Below, piece after piece: positions 7,768 to 15,242 of a stretch of 26,626 nucleotides of DNA. Source of the stretch: Arenibacter sp963972175 (lineage in GTDB: Bacteria > Bacteroidota > Bacteroidia > Flavobacteriales > Flavobacteriaceae). The notes under the pieces were generated by a model, which had not been told where the DNA came from, did not search any database, and saw only the letters and a list, made by a program, of their open reading frames with translations. Both the position numbers and the translations under genes were made by a program. The stretch spans positions 1-26,626 of the forward strand of contig CAXAVP010000027.1 in assembly GCA_963972175.1 (NCBI GenBank), given 5' to 3'. The number at the start of each line of letters is the position of its first letter. The first letter of the stretch is position 1.

Positions 7768-9102
7768 ATGAAAAAGCTCCTGTTCAATATCTTTTTGGAA
7801 AAGCGATTTTTCTTGGTGCTGTCTTGCTTGGTTGTTGGGTTTCTAATATCCTACATGCATCCCGATATTTTAGGGGCAATGAAGTTTTTATTTTATTGCT
7901 TTTTATTGCTTTTATTGGTTGATATTGTTCTGATTTTTGCCTCCAAAGGCACTGCCCATGCCACTCGCCTATTGCCCGAAAAACTATCCAATGGGGATGA
8001 AAACCAGATTAAGATAGTCCTTTCCAACTCCTATTTGTTTCCGGTACAATTAAAAGTCTTGGACGAAATTCCACACCAGTTTCAAAAACGCGATTTTGTA
8101 ATCAACACCAAGCTAGGTAAGGGTAGGGAAAAACAATTTACCTATCAGCTTAGACCAACGGCAAGGGGCCTGTATTCCTTTGGAAATCTAATTGTTTTCT
8201 CCAGGTCTCCCATTGGGTTCATTTCAAAAAAGTACAACTTTGACCACAATAAGTCGGTCCCCGTTTACCCCTCTTTCCTACAACTGCGGAAATATGACCT
8301 TATGGCCTTCTCCAATAAATTGTTTGAATACGGTTTAAAGAAAATACGGCGCATAGGCCATACCATGGAATTTGAACAAATCAAGGAATATGTGCAAGGC
8401 GATGACATTAGAAACATTAATTGGAAGGCCACCGCCAAAAAAGGACAATTGATGGTAAATCAATATCAGGATGAGAAATCGCAACCCATTTATTCTATCA
8501 TAGATAAGGGGCGGGTCATGAAAATGCCATTTAATGGCCTAAGTCTGTTGGATTACGCTATTAATTCTAGCTTGGTGATATCAAGTATCGCCTTAAAAAA
8601 ACAGGACAAGGCCGGTATGTTTACCTTTAGCAACAAAATAGAGAACCGGGTGGCTGCCGAACGAAGAAGTTCCCAAATGAACCTTATTTTGGAAACGCTC
8701 TACAATATAGAAACCAATTTTGTGGAAAGTGATTTTTCCCGATTGTATGTTGATATAAAACGCAACTTAAACCACCGAAGTCTCTTATTACTTTATACCA
8801 ATTTTGAGACCTTGGATGCTTTACAGCGACAGCTCCCCTATTTGCAGGCACTTGCCAAACAACATCTGTTGGTTGTCATATTTTTTGAGAATACAGAATT
8901 GATCAAATTCACCAAAGAAAGCCCCCAGACCACCCTAGGGATATTTGAAAAGACCATTGCCGAAAAGTTCGTCTATGAAAAAAAGCTGATTGTAAACGAA
9001 TTAAGAAAGCATGGTATACAGACCATTCTTACCAAACCCGAAAACTTGACCATCAATACCATTAACAAATATCTGGAAATTAAGGCAAGGGGACTTATTT
9101 AA
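7768..9102 (+). CDS. DUF58 domain-containing protein (vWA-like partner of MoxR)
   Basis: The protein has 444 residues. Two adjacent N-terminal membrane helices (about 14-29 and 38-58) are followed by a beta-rich region and the DUF58 core: MEFEQIKEYVQGDDIRNINW at 200-219, then ATAKKGQLMVNQYQDEKSQP. The vWA-like part begins IYSIIDKGRVMKM at 241-253, where the usual DxSxS metal site reads D-K-G-R, so classical MIDAS metal binding looks lost. DUF58 proteins are regular partners of MoxR ATPases. The 87-base gap after MoxR holds a weak TTTCC/GGAAA hairpin and no exact TAnnTTTG, so read-through from the operon is the simplest expression model. It is the last gene of the cluster. Confidence 0.92.
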   Translation: MKKLLFNIFLEKRFFLVLSCLVVGFLISYMHPDILGAMKFLFYCFLLLLLVDIVLIFASKGTAHATRLLPEKLSNGDENQIKIVLSNSYLFPVQLKVLDEIPHQFQKRDFVINTKLGKGREKQFTYQLRPTARGLYSFGNLIVFSRSPIGFISKKYNFDHNKSVPVYPSFLQLRKYDLMAFSNKLFEYGLKKIRRIGHTMEFEQIKEYVQGDDIRNINWKATAKKGQLMVNQYQDEKSQPIYSIIDKGRVMKMPFNGLSLLDYAINSSLVISSIALKKQDKAGMFTFSNKIENRVAAERRSSQMNLILETLYNIETNFVESDFSRLYVDIKRNLNHRSLLLLYTNFETLDALQRQLPYLQALAKQHLLVVIFFENTELIKFTKESPQTTLGIFEKTIAEKFVYEKKLIVNELRKHGIQTILTKPENLTINTINKYLEIKARGLI

Positions 9103-9526
9103 GCTTGCACAAGCCACTGCATTTAGCATTAAACAGTTATGGCTTCACATATAAGCAACCACATTACCCCTACAAACACAAACAGCTCTTTTACAGTTTT
9201 TTACACCTTTCCTTAACACTGTAATTCATTAAAATTTTCTACTTTTACTTTTACAATGAAACCGTACTAGGGAACGCAAACGTGCCTACTTCACGGCTTA
9301 CTATATTACCCCCCATTTTATTTTAGAGTTATTGTTTCCTTTTTCAGGGCATGCTGTTTTTTATGGATCCTAGCAAGCTGTAACAGCTTTGAACTGTTAT
9401 AAGGCAGGATGGGCACTATAGGCCTTAGAGACCTAAAATGTAAAGATAGAACACCACTAATCATTAATCAAGAGGACTTGTTCCTGAAGCCAATAGGTTG
9501 TGGTCCTCGATTTAAATTTTGGCATC
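9103..9526 (+). other. Non-coding 424-base stretch between DUF58 and TPR genes
   Basis: No convincing reading frame is present; the one that crosses its right end is out of frame with the real TPR gene. Just after the DUF58 stop there is a small palindrome (GCTTG-CA-CAAGC, about 9105-9116). A hairpin lies at 9381-9399. No exact TAnnTTTG element was found on the plus strand. The stretch is long for this otherwise compact region, so it may include a long 5' leader for the TPR gene. Confidence 0.5.
9381..9399 (+). repeat. Inverted repeat in TPR gene leader
   Basis: The arms TAACAG and CTGTTA are perfect reverse complements around a 7-base centre (CTTTGAA). G-T and T-A pairs can extend the stem outward. 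There is no T-run, so it is not a simple terminator. It could be an operator or leader hairpin; chance occurrence is possible at this length. Confidence 0.3.
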
Positions 9527-11257
9527 ATGAAAACAAAAATGATTCTTACGGCACTTACAGCCCTACTGCTGATACTGATCTACAATTTAAACAGATCTGC
9601 AAACCCAACGGTAATAGAGGTTCCACAAAATGCAGGCTTTTCTTCCATTAAGTGTACGGTGGCCAAATATCTTCTCTCCAATGTGGACACCACCCAACAA
9701 ATTGCACCCTTATTTAAAAATCTGGGAGACCTTCATTACCCCATCAGCACAACCAATAAAAGGGCGCAACAATTTTTCGACCAAGGCTTAAGACTCAGTT
9801 ATGCCTTTAACCATGCGGAGGCACACAGATCTTTTATGGAAGCTGCCCGCTTAGATCCCAATGCCGCAATGGCATTTTGGGGACAAGCTTACACCTTGGG
9901 ACCCAATATAAATGATCCCTTTCCAGACAATGAACGTAAAAAAAAATCCTATGAGGCCATTGAAAAAGCCAAGAAGTTAACCTCCAAAATATCGCCCAAA
10001 GAACGGGCACTTATTAACGCCTTAGAGACCAGATACAGTAGTAACCTATCAGCTGATTTAGAAGAATTGAACAAGGTCTACATGCAAACCATGGCCAATG
10101 TTGCAAAAAAATATCCGGACGATGCCGATATCCAGACCCTTTATGCCGAAGCAGTAATGAATACCACGCCGTGGAATTATTGGGACAATCATGGGAATCC
10201 TGCTCCCAATACGCTTAAGGGAAAAGCAGCCTTGGAAAAGGCAATGAATCTCAACCCAGATCATCCCGGAGCGCACCATTACTACATTCATATGGTAGAG
10301 CTGCCCAAGCCAGACCTTGCCGTGCCCAGCGCTGACCGTCTAGCAGCCCTTATGCCGGCAGCAGGCCATTTGGTACATATGCCCTCACACATATATATCC
10401 GGGTAGGGAGGTATAAAGATGCAGTGAAGACCAATCAGGCAGCCATTTTGGCGGACGAGGATTATATCTCACAATGTTACGCACAGGGAATGTACCCATT
10501 GGGTTATTATCCCCATAACCTGCATTTCCTATGGTCTGCTTCCAGCCTTTTGGGTTCCAGTGAAACGGCCATTGATGCGGCCAAAAAAACAGCGGAAAAA
10601 GTACCCATAGGCGAAATGAAGAATCTCCCCTTCCTACAAGATTTTGCCTCAACCCCATTACTCGCATACACTAGGTTTGGAAAATGGAATGAAATATTGA
10701 CCATTCCCTATCCAGGCGACGATTATAAACACCTTAAACTAATATGGCACTATGCCCGTGGTATTGCCTTTTTAAGAAAAGACAACATTAAGGAGGCCAA
10801 GGAAGAACTGGAAGTCTTAGCCCTTATGACACAAGATACGGAACTGGAAACACTCATCGCCAATTACACCAATCCATCCTCCAATATTGCCAAAGTGGCC
10901 TATGAGGTAATTGCAGGCGAATTGGCTGCAGCGGAGGGGAATTTTCAAAAATCCTTGGAACACCTCAAAAAAGGGGTCGCTCTTGAAGATAATTTAATCT
11001 ATAGCGAGCCCAGCGCATGGCATATACCCGTTAGGCAGACCATGGGTGCCATTCTGTTAAAAGCACAAAAATATAAAGAAGCCGAAGAAGTATTCCGGGA
11101 AGATTTAGCCACACTACGGCAAAACGGCTGGTCCCTCATGGGACTACATAAAAGCTTGGTGGAGCAAGGCAAAACAGAAGAGGCCAATGAGATCAAAGAA
11201 CTATTCCAGAACGCCTGGCAACATGCCGATCTACAAATAAGTACTTCTATCCTCTAG
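9527..11257 (+). CDS. Exported tetratricopeptide-repeat protein
   Basis: The protein has 576 residues when started at the ATG at 9527, which begins a clean signal anchor (MKTKMILTALTALLLILIYNL). A longer in-frame start at 9500 would put nine non-conserved residues before it. Helical repeats are visible: AQQFFDQGLRLSYAFNHAEAHRSFMEAARLDPNAAMAFWGQAYTLG is a canonical TPR pair, and further repeats lie near the C-terminus (KYKEAEEVFREDLATLRQNGWSLMGLHKSLVEQGKTEEA). The middle has an unusual histidine-rich signature, GAHHYYIHMVE and HLVHMPSHIYIRVGRY, which recurs in a family of bacterial TPR proteins of unknown role. Cellular location is periplasmic or membrane-anchored by prediction. It is apparently monocistronic; the histidine kinase starts 183 bases later with its own promoter element. 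Confidence 0.88.
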   Translation: MKTKMILTALTALLLILIYNLNRSANPTVIEVPQNAGFSSIKCTVAKYLLSNVDTTQQIAPLFKNLGDLHYPISTTNKRAQQFFDQGLRLSYAFNHAEAHRSFMEAARLDPNAAMAFWGQAYTLGPNINDPFPDNERKKKSYEAIEKAKKLTSKISPKERALINALETRYSSNLSADLEELNKVYMQTMANVAKKYPDDADIQTLYAEAVMNTTPWNYWDNHGNPAPNTLKGKAALEKAMNLNPDHPGAHHYYIHMVELPKPDLAVPSADRLAALMPAAGHLVHMPSHIYIRVGRYKDAVKTNQAAILADEDYISQCYAQGMYPLGYYPHNLHFLWSASSLLGSSETAIDAAKKTAEKVPIGEMKNLPFLQDFASTPLLAYTRFGKWNEILTIPYPGDDYKHLKLIWHYARGIAFLRKDNIKEAKEELEVLALMTQDTELETLIANYTNPSSNIAKVAYEVIAGELAAAEGNFQKSLEHLKKGVALEDNLIYSEPSAWHIPVRQTMGAILLKAQKYKEAEEVFREDLATLRQNGWSLMGLHKSLVEQGKTEEANEIKELFQNAWQHADLQISTSIL

Positions 11258-11410
11258 GCCTATTGATACGAAAAATGCATTTGGATCGTTATAGGAAAGG
11301 TATATAGGCCCAAAATTGATAATTTCAATAAAGTTATGGATTGAGCAAAAAACATCAAGCTTAATTAACTACATTGCCAAAAAAAGTAATAATTATCTTA
11401 CAAGCATTAT

Positions 11411-11418
11411 TATTTTTG
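11411..11418 (+). promoter_or_regulatory. Candidate -7 promoter element for the GAF histidine kinase
   Basis: TATTTTTG is an exact match to the Bacteroidota TAnnTTTG consensus and lies 22 bases before the ATG at 11441. No TTG box is seen at the usual 17-23 base spacing, so only the -7 half is supported. Confidence 0.45.
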
Positions 11419-11440
11419 AAAGAAAGTAAAATCCCCCCAA

Positions 11441-12670
11441 ATGAAAATTGCCAACAAACACCCTAAGGAGGCTTTACGGTTAAAGGAGCTGCAATCGTAT
11501 TCTATATTAGACAGTCTTCCTGAAAAAGATTACGACAATTTAACGGCCATTGCTGCAGAAATCTGCGAATCCCCTATCTCCTTGGTCACCTTACTGGATG
11601 ATAATCGCCAATGGTTTAAATCGCATCACGGATTATCCATTTCAGAGACACTCATAGAAGTTAGTTTTTGCTCGCATACCATTGTAGAAGATAAGGATAT
11701 CTTAATTGTTCAGGATTCCAGATGTGACGATCGTTTTAAAGAGAATCCTTTTGTTACTGCCGACAACGGAATAGTCTTTTACGCAGGGGTGCCATTGGTC
11801 AGTCCAAAAGGTCTCCCCTTGGGAACTATTTGTGTTGCGGACAACAAACCGAAGGAGCTGAGCACAAATCAAGTTGCATCGTTAAAGGCCCTTGCTTCCC
11901 AGGTTATGAACTTACTGGAACTCCGGAAAAAAAATGAGCTATTAAAAGATTCAATGGTAGCCTTAGAGGAGAAAAACAAGGAATTGGAACGCTTTGCATA
12001 CATCGCCGCCCACGACCTAAAATCCCCTTTGAACAACATATCCGCATTATCTATGTTACTTCAAGACTCCTATGGAAAGCAATTGGATGATGAAGGGCAA
12101 ACCATGCTTGGTTACATAAACAGTTCCTCAGAAACCCTAAAAGGACTTGTAGACGGCTTACTGGAATACAGTAAAAGTGCATCGGTACTTGACGAAGAAA
12201 TTACAGAGATATGTGTAAACGATATTAAAGAGGAAATTTTAAGCCTTTTTTCCTATCAACATACTTTGGAATTTAATGTCCACTCTAGCTTGAAATCTAT
12301 TTTTGCCAATAGGACCGCCATAGATCAAATTTTGATCAATCTAATTGCCAATGCCATTAAATACAATGACAAGAATAAGACAAAAATAGAACTTCACCTT
12401 TTGGAGGATGATGAATTTTATGAATTTCGTGTCCAGGACAATGGGCCTGGTATTGCTGTGGACGACCAAAAGAAGATATTTGAAATTTTTACGGTTCTTA
12501 AGGGACAGGATAAGGATGGAAAAAAAGGCCATGGCATAGGATTGGCTACCGTTAAAAAAATGGTAGAGCATCTGGGCGGAACCATCCATGTACAGTCAAA
12601 AATTGGAGAAGGCACTTCCTTTAATTTTAAAATAGCCAAGAGTGGGCAAATGGCAGCTACCTTCCAATAG
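11441..12670 (+). CDS. Soluble GAF-domain sensor histidine kinase
   Basis: This 409-residue protein has no membrane segment, so it should be cytosolic. A GAF domain (about 20-160) contains the QWFKSHHGL...SFCSHTIV pattern seen in many GAF sensor kinases; the ligand is unknown. A short coiled coil (about 160-185) leads into HisKA with the phospho-acceptor H-box AAHDLKSPLNN (His191). The ATPase domain shows the N box NLIANAIKYND (300-310), G1 DNGPGI (333-338), F box IFEIF (346-350) and G2 GHGIGLA (363-369), so it looks catalytically complete. No receiver domain is fused and no response regulator gene lies in the window, which makes it an orphan here. Its stop is 1 base from the stop of the convergent flavoprotein gene. 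Confidence 0.94.
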   Translation: MKIANKHPKEALRLKELQSYSILDSLPEKDYDNLTAIAAEICESPISLVTLLDDNRQWFKSHHGLSISETLIEVSFCSHTIVEDKDILIVQDSRCDDRFKENPFVTADNGIVFYAGVPLVSPKGLPLGTICVADNKPKELSTNQVASLKALASQVMNLLELRKKNELLKDSMVALEEKNKELERFAYIAAHDLKSPLNNISALSMLLQDSYGKQLDDEGQTMLGYINSSSETLKGLVDGLLEYSKSASVLDEEITEICVNDIKEEILSLFSYQHTLEFNVHSSLKSIFANRTAIDQILINLIANAIKYNDKNKTKIELHLLEDDEFYEFRVQDNGPGIAVDDQKKIFEIFTVLKGQDKDGKKGHGIGLATVKKMVEHLGGTIHVQSKIGEGTSFNFKIAKSGQMAATFQ

Positions 12671-12671
12671 C

Positions 12672-13613
12672 TTAAAAAGACGGGATATCCTTTTGGGCCT
12701 TCCTGAACTCCGTTACCATATCATTCACTATTTTCGCTGCGGGTTTTATTTCGTGTATGATGGCGGCTACCTGCCCTATTTCCAATTCCCCCTCTTCCAT
12801 ATCCCCTTCGAACATACCTTTTTTGGCACGCGCACGGCCAAGTAATCTCCTTAATTCATCTACGCTGGCACCCTTGGCATAGGCCCGTTGAATATCCTGA
12901 AAAAACTTATTTTTTATTAACCTCACGGGGGCCAATTCCTTCAATGTAAGTTGTGTCGCCCCTTCACCGGCCTCTACTACCTTTTGTTTAAACAAAGGGT
13001 GGGACGACGCCTCATGACTTGCTACAAAACGGCTCCCTACCTGTACCCCATCGGCACCTAAGATCATTGTGGCCAACATAGCACTACCCGTGGCAATACC
13101 CCCCGCCGCAATAAGCGGAATGGAAACCTTTTCCTTAACAGCCGGAATTAAGGTCAGCGTAGTGGTCTCATCCCTTCCATTATGTCCTCCTGCTTCAAAA
13201 CCTTCGGCTACAATGGCATCTACCCCGGCCTCTTGGGCCTTTTGTGCAAACTTTACACTGCTTACCACATGAACTACCGTTATACCCTTGCTTTTTAGAT
13301 AGGAGGTCCATGTTTTTGGATTCCCTGCCGAGGTAAAGACTATTTTTACTCCTTGCTCTATAATAATATTCATCAACTCCTTTAAGTCTGGGTATAACAT
13401 GGGCACATTAACCCCAAAGGGCTTATTGGTGGCCATCTTACATTTCTCAATATGTTCCCGGAGCACTTCTGGATACATAGACCCGGCACCTATTACCCCC
13501 AATCCACCAGCATTTGAAACGGCAGATGCCAAACGCCAGCCACTGGTCCATACCATTCCGGCTTGTATGATGGGATATTCAATATCAAAGAGTTGTGTAA
13601 TCCTATTCTGCAT
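12672..13613 (-). CDS. NPD/FabK-like FMN-dependent oxidoreductase (nitronate monooxygenase family)
   Basis: This 313-residue TIM-barrel flavoprotein starts with the family N-terminus YPIIQAGMVWTSGWRLASAVSNAGGLGVIGAG. FMN-phosphate-binding glycine motifs are AAGGIATG (169-176) and GADGVQVGSRF (187-197). The active-site region reads VAEGFEAGGHNGRDE with His144. From memory, His144 is the catalytic histidine of pneumococcal FabK (enoyl-ACP reductase II), whereas nitronate monooxygenases carry a histidine in a related position, so both activities remain open. The ATG overlaps the stop of the upstream protease gene by one base (TAATG), which implies translational coupling in the mnmA-protease-oxidoreductase unit. 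It converges on the histidine kinase with a 1-base gap and no visible terminator. Confidence 0.9.
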   Translation of the reverse strand: MQNRITQLFDIEYPIIQAGMVWTSGWRLASAVSNAGGLGVIGAGSMYPEVLREHIEKCKMATNKPFGVNVPMLYPDLKELMNIIIEQGVKIVFTSAGNPKTWTSYLKSKGITVVHVVSSVKFAQKAQEAGVDAIVAEGFEAGGHNGRDETTTLTLIPAVKEKVSIPLIAAGGIATGSAMLATMILGADGVQVGSRFVASHEASSHPLFKQKVVEAGEGATQLTLKELAPVRLIKNKFFQDIQRAYAKGASVDELRRLLGRARAKKGMFEGDMEEGELEIGQVAAIIHEIKPAAKIVNDMVTEFRKAQKDIPSF

Positions 13614-15241
13614 TAGTTTTTAATAATTTTAAATTCCTGATATTCCCCATCCATGTTTAATTGCCCTATGTACATAGCATTGCTTAGGTGTTCTACAGAT
13701 AGTTCCAGATCGGTTGGGGTAATACGCTTTTCCAAAATACGCTTTCCATAGGTATCAAATAGGGAGAACACAGCAGTGTTGATCCGATCTGGAAGGTAAA
13801 GATAAAGGTTGGCCGTTGTTGGATTGGGATAAAGGTACAACTGTTCCTTTTCATCATTCGGCATTAGTACACCCTGGGCCAGTAAGGCATTGTAAAAATT
13901 GGGTATTCCAAATCCCATTTGGGTGTTTGGGCTCTCATAATGGGACGAATACTCCCTCACCAATGCCATTATTTCCCAATTGGTCCTATTGGGAATAGAC
14001 TGCCAAAAAGAAGCTATGGCACCTGCCATAATAGGGGAAGAAAATGATGTTCCATTGCCACTTACCAATCTATCATCAGGTCCTACCACTACTGCGGCTT
14101 TTCCCAAGGCCATACCATCGGGCTTAAATTGGCCCAGTGCATTGGGGCCTCTAGAGCTAAAATCCACATAATGGCCGTTATCATCAACTGCTCCCACTGC
14201 AAAAACACGGGCATCGGCCGGGGCTGTAATAATCCCCCATTGGCTATCGCCCGAGTTCCCGGCAGAAGCCACCACCAGAATACCCTTTTCCATAGCTATA
14301 TTGGCCCCTTTGGAAACAAAGGTGCTACTGCCATCCATTTCGGAGGGCCTATAATTATAATTTGGATCATCAAAGGTACTATACCCCAAAGAACTATTTA
14401 TTAGGTCCACACCCAAGCTATCTGCCCTTTCGGCGGCCTCTACCCAGTAGCTTTCCTCCACGGGTGTCTCTGTGGCGGAATCCTCTGTTCTGAACAATAC
14501 AAATTCAGCATCCGGCGCAGTTCCTACAAACTGCCCTTCTACAAATGCCGCCATACAGGATAAGACCTTTGTACCATGATCACTGCCATTGGAGCTATGG
14601 ATGTCCGTTGATCTATCCACAAAATCGTATCCTTCCCACAAGCGGCCATCAAACCGCAATCGATCAAAAGCCAACATCCGGTCTACATTGGGAAAACCGC
14701 TATCTAGCACTGCTATCAATAGTCCTTGTCCCGTAAAGTTATTCTTATGAAGTTGCTCAAGGCCCAACTGCCTTATTTGCCGTTCACTTTGTCCATAGAC
14801 AAATCCTCCCTGCTGCACCAAATATTTCTCCCTATGATTACTGGACTGATAAATCCCATCCCACACTTTGGCCCACTTGGCATTTAAACTTCTATTGGCA
14901 TACCAAATCCCCTCCACAAAATCCAATTCCAACAGGGAAGAAATATTGGATACACTTCCCATCACGTGAACACAATTTAACCACTTGGATTTTGCTTTGA
15001 CGGTAATGCCCTCTTGAAGTTTTACGTTGGCAATATAATTTTCGTTAACGGGTACATCCCTTTCATCTACGGGAATATTAAATTTAGCTTTCCGCGATAG
15101 AGAACGTTGGGTCAATATACTTGAAGGATTGGCAAGAGCCTCTTCTACCCCAATTTTATCTTTAAAATACACCCAAGCGTGTTCTTGGGCCACTGCCCCT
15201 ATAAAGCATAAAAAAAATAGGATGAAGGCAGCCCTACCCAT
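13613..15241 (-). CDS. S8 family serine protease (subtilase) with T9SS C-terminal sorting domain
   Basis: The protein has 542 residues. A signal peptide ends near AVA-QE (about residue 18), followed by a pro-region of about 130-150 residues and a complete subtilisin triad: Asp180 in LIAVLDSGF, His222 in GSDHGTKV and Ser399 in GTSFSSP, with oxyanion Asn329 in ASAGNSG. The last 80 or so residues form a type IX secretion type-A sorting domain: LYLYPNPTTANLYL, FSLFDTYGKRILEKR and a short terminal strand ending KIIKN. The enzyme should therefore be secreted or attached to the cell surface after passing the T9SS. Its start is 1 base after the mnmA stop and its stop overlaps the next ATG by one base. 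Coupling a secreted protease to a tRNA-modification gene is odd functionally, but the spacing is unambiguous. Confidence 0.95.
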   Translation of the reverse strand: MGRAAFILFFLCFIGAVAQEHAWVYFKDKIGVEEALANPSSILTQRSLSRKAKFNIPVDERDVPVNENYIANVKLQEGITVKAKSKWLNCVHVMGSVSNISSLLELDFVEGIWYANRSLNAKWAKVWDGIYQSSNHREKYLVQQGGFVYGQSERQIRQLGLEQLHKNNFTGQGLLIAVLDSGFPNVDRMLAFDRLRFDGRLWEGYDFVDRSTDIHSSNGSDHGTKVLSCMAAFVEGQFVGTAPDAEFVLFRTEDSATETPVEESYWVEAAERADSLGVDLINSSLGYSTFDDPNYNYRPSEMDGSSTFVSKGANIAMEKGILVVASAGNSGDSQWGIITAPADARVFAVGAVDDNGHYVDFSSRGPNALGQFKPDGMALGKAAVVVGPDDRLVSGNGTSFSSPIMAGAIASFWQSIPNRTNWEIMALVREYSSHYESPNTQMGFGIPNFYNALLAQGVLMPNDEKEQLYLYPNPTTANLYLYLPDRINTAVFSLFDTYGKRILEKRITPTDLELSVEHLSNAMYIGQLNMDGEYQEFKIIKN

Positions 15242-15242
15242 T

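Noticed and set aside
2077..9102. Calling the MoxR cluster an anti-phage defence system.
   Set aside because: No nuclease, NTPase-effector, toxin or reverse transcriptase is present, and the neighbours are housekeeping genes without island features.
9500..9526. Earlier TPR start at 9500.
   Set aside because: It would place nine polar residues before a clean signal anchor; the ATG at 9527 fits better.
9409..9651. Small plus-strand reading frame of 80 codons before the TPR gene.
   Set aside because: It overlaps the TPR signal peptide in another frame and has no recognisable domain.
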